Assembly (NCBI GenBank): GCA_039881045.1
Contig: JAYWVB010000006.1
Span: 930,001-994,000 of the forward strand
Length of the DNA stretch: 64,000 bases
Source: Chaetomium olivaceum
Taxonomy: Eukaryota; Ascomycota; Sordariomycetes; Sordariales; Chaetomiaceae
Direction: 5' to 3'
A program made the position numbers and the translations under genes. The notes below the pieces were generated by a model. That model saw only the letters and a list, made by a program, of their open reading frames with translations, did no database searches and had not been told where the DNA came from. Below, piece by piece: positions 11,676-20,371 of the stretch (positions are counted from its first letter, which is position 1; each line of letters begins with the position of its first letter).

Positions 11676-13555
11676 CTAGTTCTCCTCCGCCAGCGCGCCG
11701 ACAATGCCGTACTGCCCGCCGGCGCCAGCAAAGATGATCTTTCTGTCGCGGATGGCGGTGTTGTCAATGAGGGTGGGCTCCTTGATGTCATCGGTAGTGC
11801 CCTGGCCAGTCTGGTAGTTGCTCGAAAAGCCCCACGAGTACACTTTGCCTTCCTTGGTAATAGCGAAAGAGTGATCGGTGCCTGCGGCGACGTGGACGAC
11901 GTCCTTGATGTCCGGCACAACGGTGGGGACGACTAGGATGCGGGGCTGGTTGCGCTCGTCCCAGATGACATTGCTCTCGGAGAAGGACCCGGACGGCTGA
12001 CCGACTTGGTGGCCGTCGATGCGGCCCCATGTGAGCAGCTCGCCTTCCTTGGTGCAAGCCAGCGAGTGGTGCTCGCCACCGGCGACGCATGTCACCTCGT
12101 ACGGCGAGAGCGCGGTAATTAGCTGCGGGCGCATGACAAATCCACCGTCCTGGCCAGCCTCGTCCTCGACGCCGAGCTCGGCGTAGTTGTTCAGGCCCCA
12201 GCCAACGACGCGTCCCTTAGTGTCAATGACGAACGAGTGGTACGAGCCGCAGGCGAGCTTATCGGCCTTAGCACGGCCGGGGAGCGCGCCGATGCCGGTG
12301 GGATAGAGGGCGGCGCTGTCATCGCGCTCGAGAAGGCGACGGGCAAGCTGAGCTTGCTGGCCGGCACCCCAGGCGTAAATCTTGTTTTTCTCGTCGAGAG
12401 CGAGCACGTGGTTCAGGCCGGCGGCGAGCTGCTTGACCTTGGAGATCTCGGGGACAAGGGCCGGGGTGCGCTGGACCAAGACGCTCTTGCTGAAGCCGAG
12501 AATACCTTCGTTGCTCTAATAGATACTTGTTAGCATGCGACAATCAAAACATGTTAGATTCAATTTACTCGGAATGTGCCCCATCCGTAGACCTGACCAG
12601 TCGTGGTCAAGGCAAAAGTCGCGCTGTCGCTAGCGACGATTTGCACCCACTTGACATCCTCGGGAACGTCGCTCATATCAACCTCTGCGGGTGTGCTCTC
12701 CTTGGGGTTCATGCCGGTGTCGTCTTCGTCATCAGAATCCTCATCTTCGTCTTCGACGTCCCTCAGACCGCCGTCCCAGGTGGTGTCGCGACCGAGCGCG
12801 CCCTGGTCGTTGACGCCCCAGGTGAGAATCTTGTTATCCTTGGTCAGAGCGGCAACGTGCATTCCGCCGCAAGCCACTTGCACGACGTTCTTGAGGTTGG
12901 TATTGAGACGGGGACGCTTGACGTCAATGGGCTTCTTGCCATCGACACGAACACTGCCGAGGCCGAGCTCGCCAGCGGTGCCCTCGCCAAAGACGAAAAT
13001 GTCCATGACCTGGGTAGGGGGCTCGTTGATCGCCTTGAGCACGCGCGCGACGCGCTTGGGAGCTGCCTTGGCAGCGACCCTCTTCTTTGCCGGGGCCGGG
13101 GCCGCCTCGGTCTTCTTCGCGCGCTTGGTGCCAGCACCGTTGGTTTGAGCATCGTCCGCGACGTCATCTTCGGGCTCGCTAACCTCGTCGTCGTCGCGCT
13201 TGCGCTTCACGCCATTGGTCTTGGGCGCCTCGTCCTCGTTCTCTTTGTCAGATTCTTCAGAGGCACTGGGCGCCTTCTTGCGCTCCGGCACGGCAGTCTT
13301 CTTGGCCGCGGTGGCCTTCTTGGGAGCAGCAGCCTTCTTGGGCGCAGCAGCTTTCTTGGGGGAGGGCTTCGCCGCGGCGGTCTTCTTTGGGGCAGCCGCC
13401 TTTGTGGCGGCGGTAGTAGCCTTTTTTGACGCGGCAGCCTTCTTGGCCGGCTCGGCCTTGGGCTCTTCGGCTACCTTCTTGACTGTAGTGGTTCTAGTTC
13501 TCTTGGGGGCCGGGGCGACCTCGGTCGCCGCAGCGGTAGCTCTTTTGGGAGCCAT
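11676..13555 (-). CDS. RCC1: RCC1-type Ran guanine nucleotide exchange factor
   Basis: Chromatin-bound exchange factor that loads Ran with GTP in the nucleus and so sets the direction of nucleocytoplasmic transport (Pim1/Srm1 in yeasts). Exons (reverse) 12569..13555 and 11676..12515; the 53-nt intron has donor GTAAAT, a GCTAAC branch site and acceptor ATTAG, phase 0, giving 608 aa. Start MAPKR is chosen over an in-frame ATG 48 nt upstream because of its position and the family's basic start. Residues 1-183 are a Lys/Ala/Pro-rich, then acidic tail with repeated AAPKK, similar to linker histone tails. From about residue 184 a seven-bladed propeller follows with repeats such as DIFVFGEGTAGELGLG, KILTWGVNDQGALG, KIYAWGAGQQAQL, RVVGWGLNNYAELG, KVYSWGFSSNYQTG. 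An acidic insert (EDEDEDSDDEDD) lies inside one blade. Confidence 0.92.
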
Positions 13556-14704
13556 CGTTGGAAGTGGTTCGATGCGCGGAATGTACGATATGGCGCGATG
13601 CAATAAATTGCAAATAAAAATGGGTAGACTTGAGCGAAAAGACGCGATGTAGAAGTCGATTTAGTAGATCAAGTCAAGAATGGAACAGCTTTTGTTCAGA
13701 GTGCAGTTGTTGACAGGACAGTTTGGTTGTGCGAAGGAGAGGGAGAGGGTTGAGCGAACAAGAGTTGGGGAATTTTGAGTTGCAAGGCGCGACCATTTTT
13801 TTGGGCCCCAACCCGAGTTTTGTTTTGGCTCCCGGGGCATCAGCGCAGTGCCTCAATAGGGAACGTGGGGTTCCACAATAACCTCCATTCCGCATCCGGC
13901 GATGGTCTTTCAGATTGAATGGTACTTGCCGCTTATTCAAAATCGGAACAATAGTATTGATTTTTTCTGCACTTTTCGTCTCGGATTATCCAATTGATCG
14001 GATTTACTCCTTAATTGACCCCGATCTCGAATCCCATCTGGTCCCAACTCGACGACCGGACTTCCGATGAGCTCATAGGTTCCGTGCGCCGCAGGTACCC
14101 GGTACCCCCAGTCGTCTCCAAATTTTGGAGAATACTGCCAGGCGGTGACGGAGCTCCCCTGCTCTCTCCAATGGCTCTCTGGCGAGTGTGCAAGTCTGGT
14201 TCGGTTTTTCTGCGAGCACCTGGCCTGAGCTTCGTTGGACAATGACCCACTTTGGGCGTCGTCGCGCCGCCAAACAGATGGTTGCCAACGCGTCGTGCCT
14301 CTTGCAATGTTTGACATGGGCCAACACTCCGTGTTCTTCGCCGCAAGGTATTGGGGCCAGGTATTCAGACACATGTTGGCAGTAAAGGCTAGGTCTCAGG
14401 TATCCCGTCAAGTCACCAGCCATACCCGCATCATCCTCGACGAGAATCTCGCTTGTAATTAGGTAGTTACGACGTCGCTAATAAAAAGAAGAAAAAAGAA
14501 CAGGTAACCGTCTATCGTCTAACTATTTCGCCCGTCAAACACGCATGAAACCGAGTTGGTGGCTGATTCTTTGGGCACTATTGCGCGGCTTTGTGACCCG
14601 GCCGATAACACCCCATGGTTTCCCTCGAGCGCTGAAGAGCCAGCGTTGACAATGCCTTTCATCCTCGTTTTCCTGCTGAAGAGTCGTGTCGCGGAAAAAG
14701 GAGT
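13556..14704. other. RCC1 promoter side and intergenic region
   Basis: Holds the RCC1 promoter and 5' UTR (immediately right of 13555). Forward and reverse frames at 13937-14462 show no motifs and stop often in all frames. Confidence 0.5.
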
Positions 14705-14908
14705 TCACTGGGGGGTGGTAAAGTCGAAGAGCAGTAAGGCCATTTCCTCGTCCAAGTCCGGCTCGTGTATAAACCGATCGACAATTCCAGTGAAGTGTGC
14801 AAAATGTACCCAAGCCCCTCTCGAATCGCCCGCCCAGATGCAGTCTGCGAACTCAAACGCCTCATCCACCGCCTCTTTCTCCGGGATCGGCAGCAATTCC
14901 CAATCCAT
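14705..14908 (-). CDS. Small acidic hypothetical protein (67 aa)
   Basis: An ATG-initiated frame begins only 54 nt after the stop of the Cys-rich gene on the same strand. It reads MDWELLPIPEKEAVDEAFEF and ends DEEMALLLFDFTTPQ, with a coding-like mixture of acidic and aromatic residues and no low complexity. An in-frame TGA lies just upstream, so the ATG is the earliest start. It could be a separate small gene or an alternative 3' exon of the Cys-rich gene. No family recognised. Confidence 0.3.
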   Translation of the reverse strand: MDWELLPIPEKEAVDEAFEFADCIWAGDSRGAWVHFAHFTGIVDRFIHEPDLDEEMALLLFDFTTPQ

Positions 14909-14961
14909 TGTGAATCAACAACCAGGGCACGAATGACTCCGTATCCGATGCAAACCAAGAT

Positions 14962-15599
14962 TTACCTCTTGGTCGTGAAGTCCGTCTCGTGCTCCGACGG
15001 GTCGAATGCACCGTCCTCAGAGCTGGAGCAGTCGCAAGAGCCGTCACAGGGACCTGACACATGACCGTATTAGCCACTGAAGCTGCCCAGCGACGACGAC
15101 GACGATGATAAGAAGCGGAGAGAGTTAAAGACAAAAAAAACTCACCAAGGCACGGCAGCCGCAGTTGCAGTCCTGGCCGCACGACACCACGTTCTCCTTC
15201 TCGTTCTCAGCCTCAGCGCGCGCGCAGTTGCACTGGCCGGCAGGGCGGGCACTGCACGAGCAGCGGGATCCTTCGACGGCGTTCTCGGTGGCGGCCGAGG
15301 CACAGTTGCACTGGAGAGCGGGTTGCTTGCCGCACGAGCAGGTGGCTTGCTGGGCTGTTCGTTGGGGGGAGAAGAGATAAATTAGCGGCGATCCAAAGAG
15401 GAAGAGGAATGATTTCTATGTGCTGCCGTGGTAGGAGATGCTCGCTTCACTTCCGCTGATGGTGGCGACCTAGGAGGACGGCGGTGGAGAGAAAGGAAAA
15501 GAAGAAGAGAGAGGACTGAATGGGAGGGGAGTAAAATGTAGGCTTACCACAGATGCACTCAGCGCTCTTGCCGCAGCAGGTGGAGGGCTTGGACGCCAT
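14962..15599 (-). CDS. Cys-rich metallothionein-like fungal protein (DUF7871 type)
   Basis: Small soluble protein of a fungal family with repeated CxC/CGxxxAxxC units, probably metal-binding (inference). Exon 1 15548..15599 (MASKPSTCCGKSAECIC), intron with donor GTAAGC, exon 2 from 15354 (AQQATCSCGKQPALQCNC, then RCSCSARPAGQCNCARA and VVSCGQDCNCGC), last exon 14962..15053 ending in the family's acidic tail ETDFTTKR. The last junction is unclear. The strong donor GTGAGT at 15145 puts exon 3 out of frame. A weak donor GTGCCT at 15153 keeps frame and gives 114 aa with RPCDGSCDC across the join. About 19 Cys in about 114 residues. Confidence 0.75.
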
Positions 15600-16604
15600 T
15601 GCTGTGTTGTTGTGGTTGTTGTTTTGTGGTTGGGAAGGTGAGAGTGGAAGTTAGGTAAACGTTATCTAACGCTTAACAAGTGGAAGGATTGAGTTGAGTT
15701 AAGTTGAGTTGAATCGAGTAAGAGAAGTCGGCAAGTTGATAACCACAAATGTGCAAGATGGGAGTTGGTTGATGTGAGATGTCAAGAGTTGTTGTGCATA
15801 GGGATGCGCAACAGACTTTAACTTATACTCATGCTTCCCTTCGAGTCTTTGATGTTACACCTGGCTGTTGGCGGCGAGGCGGCAAGCTGAAACTCTGGAC
15901 TCCCAGCGCCGCTTCGGGGCCAGGCGCAACCAAATCGGGTCATCGTTGCCTTTGTGATTGGCTGAGCTGTAAAATTCTAACCAATGAGGGGAGATGTATT
16001 TGAGATCTTGCCAATTCCCAACCATCTTCGAAGGGTGCCATTGGCCGAGATCACACCCGCAACTGGCGTGGTGGGTGGAATGATGGGAGACTTCGCTATC
16101 CAGGCTCCGAGTCTTCCAGAATCATCACTGCTAAATCCGACTTTCCAGGAAAGGAAGAGGAAGCACATCCCACTGCGCTGCCAGGGTGTGGCTGCCTGGT
16201 TTTGCACGACCTAAGAAGGAGTGGAGGAAACTCGCTCGTTTGTCGGGGCACTGCAGTCGCATGTGCCGCTGAGCAAGTTGTCGCGAGTATTTTGGCAACA
16301 TTTACGGTTCGCGCCGTTCTGGAGGTGAGAATACCACCAACTTGGAGGGATAAGCATTCGGCGCAGAGATGTTTGGACTTGTGGCGCCCAATCCTTCCTC
16401 GTATGCCCGCTGGGAAAAGCAAACGACCCCAACTCACTTAGGGTTATGCGCGTTATCTACGCCACAGTTGTGCGTATTATCAGGCAACTCAACTGACAGT
16501 GAGGCACCACCTCATGGACCTCTCGGGCTTTGCATTTCCGCATTCGTCGCCTGTCTTGAAAGACTTCTATTGTCCCTCATCTCGCTCATCTCAAGGGGTG
16601 CCAT
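15600..16604. other. Intergenic region upstream of the Cys-rich gene
   Basis: About 1 kb between the start of the Cys-rich gene and the 3' end of the methyltransferase gene. It contains repeated TTGAGTTGAG-like words near 15690-15715 in the Cys-rich gene's leader. No supported gene. Confidence 0.45.
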
Positions 16605-17794
16605 TCAACAGCCAGCTTTGCCAAACAGGTAAACTTCCACATTTTGCCCCTCCCCGTTGAGGACAGGGAGCGGCAGCACCGTCTGTTCCCGAATAGCCCA
16701 TCCGTCTTCGGCCATCAAGTTGAAGAATTCTTTTTCCGACGAATGTCTAGTTTTGGTGGCAACAAGCACTTGGGTTGCGACGGGCAACTCGGTGGTTGAC
16801 GGATGCTGCACAGAGTGGCTGTGGAGCGCGGACAGCGTCTTGACGAGGGGCGACAGCGTGTCGGTGTTGTAGGTGCAATCACACAAGACGACGAGGTCCC
16901 ATGGGCGAGAAGCGGCTTTTTCGCCAAAGACACCGTTCTTCCCATCTTCCCAGTCCAAGGCTTCAAAGTCGAGGCTCGCTGGCGTGTCGCCGAGTTTGTC
17001 TGCCTGACGGGCCATATTCGCCCGTGCCTTCTCCTCTGCCTCGGGAAGGTCAGTGATGAGAATATGCGGCGCGTCACCTTCCCGCTTTAATGATATGATG
17101 CGCGCCAAACCAATACCCATGACTCCAACGCCACATCCAAGCTCCAGAATACTTAATGGGTGGCTTGGTGTTTGGAGGATATTGCGAAAAAGGGCAGCGG
17201 CTTTTCTTTGGCACTGGCTGTGCTATCCAAGCACATATCCGCAAGAAGAGACACCATGACGATGCCCGAATCCCAAATATGGCGCGCAATGCTCTCGCCT
17301 AGATCCTCTTCAATCTGCAGCGGTTGACCAGCAATTCCAGCAGCGGCCGTATTCCCGGCGGACAGTCGCAGGCTCCGGAAACATACTGAAGGCGCACGTC
17401 CATCGGCGGGCCGCGGCATGTCCGCATAAACCGGCATGATTAGGCCTTGGTTCCCGGGAAGAACATCGCCCGTCCCCATAGCCGTGAGCTGCCGGTCTAA
17501 GGGCCGTATCTGGATGGTCTCGATCGGCTGCAGTGGCAGTGGCAGGTCCAGCTTGAGCACTCTCATTCCGGCCCGCCATGAGGGCGGGTTTCCTTGGGTC
17601 AAAACGACTGGGACAAGCTCGTCTCTTCCATCTTTGTTCTTAGTGTATGCACCAATAACGACGAGCTGGATGGGGTTGCGCGGAGAGAGGAAGGCGTCGC
17701 TCAAGTCGGTGGTGATGGCTAGTACGATCTTGACCGTGGCATGGGACCTGCCTGCCTGGACCTCGGGCGGCCGACAAAATCTTATGTAATGCAT
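16605..17794 (-). CDS. Class I SAM-dependent methyltransferase (METTL21/EFM-like), frame break inside
   Basis: Member of the putative methyltransferase family that includes protein-lysine methyltransferases such as METTL21; substrate unknown. The N-terminal part (17794 down to about 17200) reads MHYIRFCRPPEVQ and ends in ARHIWDSGIVMVSLLADM, the family's W-D lead-in. The C-terminal part (about 17200 down to 16605) carries motif I ILELGCGVGVMGIG, the post-II segment WDLVVLCDCTYNTDTLSPLV and the end VLVATKTRHSSEKEFFNLM. These lie in different frames. A 71-nt intron (donor GTGCTT, acceptor ACCAAG, phase 2) would join them but removes a plausible segment LFRNILQTPSHP. A one-base indel near 17190 fits the protein better. 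Single functional gene or recent pseudogene cannot be decided here. Confidence 0.72.
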
Positions 17795-18384
17795 TAAGGT
17801 ATTGAAGGGCCCAGGTCAAGCTTTGGGTTTGTTATTGCGAGCTGGGTCGAATTATCGAAGTTGACCTAATAATGAATGGGATGCGGCGGGAAATCTCTGA
17901 TACTCGACCAGTCGCGGGAATCAGATTCTGAGCGGGGGTTAGGGTCTATTCTCCCCCTCCTTTCCGCAGCAGCAAAGCAGCAATCAACAGCAACCAGCAG
18001 CAACCAGCAGCAACCAGCAGCAACCAGCAGCAACCAGCAGCAACCAGCAGCAACCAGCAGCAACCAGCAGCAACACCACTCCCCCCCGATAAGGATGGAT
18101 GCTCCCATCCCGCCCCCACGTTTTCCAACCTTCCTAGGTAAGGTAGGGAATCTCAAGTTCCCTCCGACTCCTGAGAAACCCAACTCATCCCCGCCACCAC
18201 AATGCGGGCCCCGCCGAAGTTCTCGGCCGGTGCCGGGGTCATCATCGATTAACGATACCACGAGCAACAACAAATAAATAAATAAAGAAATCGGTCTCGC
18301 CCATCTCGATCAGGTAAAAAAACACCAACCATCTGATCATTCTCTTCATACCCGCACTGTTCATTTCCAACCAACACCTCCAAC
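17795..18384. other. Promoter region with CAACCAGCAG minisatellite
   Basis: Divergent spacer between the methyltransferase and deaminase genes. It holds the 10-bp minisatellite listed separately and a CCTAGGTAAGGTA word at 18133-18145. A short AC-rich leader precedes the ATG at 18385. Confidence 0.5.
17991..18070. repeat. 10-bp minisatellite, 8 perfect copies
   Basis: Unit CAACCAGCAG repeated eight times without change from 17991 to 18070, with degenerate flanking copies on both sides. The period is not a multiple of three and the tract lies between divergent genes, so it is not a protein repeat. Confidence 0.95.
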
Positions 18385-19026
18385 ATGGAATCAGCAAGCG
18401 CACTGGTCTCTGTCTTCCTCGACGTCACCGAAAAGCGAATCGTGCCGCTGACCCGCACCGGCGTCTCGTCCGGTAGTAAGGTTTTTGGTGCTGCCATACT
18501 GGCTCGGTCAGACCTCACCCCGGTAACGGTTTCGACCAACAATGAACGGGTATCGCCACTTCTGCATGGCGAGATCAACTGCATCCAGGAGTTCTTCGCT
18601 TCCGGACCCGAAGGCCGACCGGCCACCAAAGATTGCGTCTTCTTCTCCACCCACGAACCTTGCTCCCTCTGCTTGAGTGGCATCACATGGGCAGGCTTCA
18701 ACGAGTTTTACTACCTGTTCACCTACGAGGACAGCCGAGATCTGTTCTCCATCCCCTACGATATCGAGATCCTGGAGCAGGTCTTCCGGGTTCCCAGCCC
18801 CTCAGATACGCTCGAAACTCTAGCTGCCCGTCCGCTTTACAATCGCAAGAACAAGTTCTTCACTGCGAAGAGCGTAGCGGATCTTCTCGAGGACATATCG
18901 GATGATGACGATCGGAAGCGTCTGGCCGGCGAGGTGACCAGGGTCAAGGAACTTTACAAGTCGCTCGACGCAACCTACCAGACGGAGAAGAGGTCCGGAG
19001 CTGAGAGCGCAAGTGTTTGGAAATAA
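18385..19026 (+). CDS. Cytidine/deoxycytidylate deaminase-fold protein
   Basis: Zinc hydrolase of the cytidine deaminase superfamily; substrate not predictable (nucleoside, base or tRNA-related deaminases share the fold). Single exon, 213 aa. The zinc site is complete: H61-G-E63 (E63 the proton shuttle) and P92-C93-S-L-C96, about 30 residues later as in the family. The region after it, GITWAGFNEFYYLF, is the usual strand-helix following PCxxC. The C-terminal third is a charged helix (DDDDRKRLAGEVTRVKELY). Initiation at the ATG in AACATGG is supported by a stop upstream in frame. Confidence 0.85.
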   Translation: MESASALVSVFLDVTEKRIVPLTRTGVSSGSKVFGAAILARSDLTPVTVSTNNERVSPLLHGEINCIQEFFASGPEGRPATKDCVFFSTHEPCSLCLSGITWAGFNEFYYLFTYEDSRDLFSIPYDIEILEQVFRVPSPSDTLETLAARPLYNRKNKFFTAKSVADLLEDISDDDDRKRLAGEVTRVKELYKSLDATYQTEKRSGAESASVWK

Positions 19027-19111
19027 TGGTTGCCCGGATACACCAGCATTGTTCGGATGGCACATTGTGATGTGATGCTTGCGAGGATATGACGACGGCA
19101 AGTCCGTAGGC

Positions 19112-19120
19112 TATATAAAT
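19112..19120 (+). promoter_or_regulatory. TATA box upstream of the giant low-complexity locus
   Basis: TATATAAAT about 205 bp before the ATG at 19325, followed by a CT-rich leader typical of fungal core promoters. Confidence 0.5.
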
Positions 19121-19324
19121 ACCAGCCGCGATGGCTGGTGTGCAGATGACCACTTCCCTCTTTCATCATTTTACTTGCAGCTTAATCTCACCATCCTCAC
19201 CTAAATTTCTGTCAGCTACCCGTACTTTCTCTTACAACACTAGTACTTTCCTCCTCTGGATTAGAAACCAGATTCATCACCAGACCTTCCTCGTTTTATC
19301 ACCCAGTTGAAACAGGTAATCGCA

Positions 19325-20371
19325 ATGTCTCGCCCAAATTCGTTATTGGAAGGATCCGAGCCTCTCAAGGCCTCGGAGCGCAGTTCGTGGCCGCAGTGGG
19401 GACCCATAGAACCCCCAGCCTCTCCTCCTCAGTTAGTGGTCACTTTCCTTTTCTTCCTGTTCTGTGATTTGCCTTACCCGGGCACTACCCAACACCATCT
19501 TGGGCCTATCCCTAGTTACCAGCGAACATTCGTCACATATTTGGAGAGTATCCTTTCTCACACATCGCTCTAGGGGGGTCGATACGCCTCCATCGGGCGC
19601 CGAGGAGCCTTCATCTAATAACGAGGAGTCTTCATCGGATGCCGAAAAGACTTCATCAGGCGCCGATACTCCTCCATCGAATACCGAGGAGCTCTCGTCA
19701 GATGCCGAGAAGCCTGCATCGGACGTCGATCAGTCTTTATCTGAGGTCGACAAACCTCCATCGCCGAGCCCAGAGGGGCCGGAGAATAGTCGGCCATGGA
19801 GCCCAAGGAGAACCATGCCGTGAACTAGAATCCTCCGGCGGCGCAGTCCTAGAGGGAAGAGGTCGAATACTCGGGTGTCCAGCCAACGTACTCACGATCG
19901 GCTACCAGCTCCAGACCGCCACAAAACCCATACCAGCCGTCCGCTCCAGCAATTGTATACAACGATGGCACCCCCAGGTTCCGTAACGACTGGCAACCTA
20001 CGAGGCTGTCCCAGTTGACTCCTATCGAATTCACGCGGCTCCTGACTGCCGCCGGCCTCCGGGTCTGGGAAGATGTAGAAGGCGCCGTGGTCCTCTGCGA
20101 ATCGAGCGGGAGGACTCGGGCAGAGTTGCCGGGGCCTAGTTCCACAGGCAGCCATGAACCAGCCCTTCGCTCCACTTACTTTGAGGACCGTTGGAGACGG
20201 GTCAATTTGGGAACTGCGCCTCGCACAGAACTGGTGGAGCTCCTTGTCGCAGCGCGTCTCGGTGCCGAAGAGAACTCGGCCGGTGACTTGCGACTAGTTG
20301 AATGGGGTGGGCCTACGCGGGCAATACTTCCGAGACGAAACAGGCGTCCTCGAGGGGCATCCGCCGCCTAG
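19325..20371 (+). CDS. Giant locus, N-terminal block: acidic Ser repeats and triplicated module
   Basis: Starts MSRPNSLLEGSEPLKASERS at an ATG 205 bp after a TATA box. A 142-nt intron 19432..19573 (donor GTTAGT, acceptor CTAG, phase 2) joins to GVDTPPSGAEEP, followed by 10-13 residue repeats of the type SSDAEKxxSxxD. That frame stops at 19823. From 19853 another frame is open (a 71-nt intron 19789..19859 would join them). Here two copies of a roughly 50-residue module occur: RFRNDWQPTRLS...TPIEFTRLLTAAGLRVW and YFEDRWRRVNLG...TELVELLVAARLG. A third copy, YFRDETGVLEGHPPPRMARL, is in a different frame at 20325-20470. TAG closes the frame at 20369-20371. No known domain. Confidence 0.5.

Noticed and set aside
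12527..13429. 300-codon forward open frame
   Set aside because: It is antisense to the RCC1 gene, whose protein is unmistakable; GC-rich third positions create long antisense frames.
17876..18277. 133-codon frame through the CAACCAGCAG repeats
   Set aside because: The 10-bp period shifts through all frames and lies between divergent genes; the Gln/Ser/Asn peptide is a by-product of the repeat.
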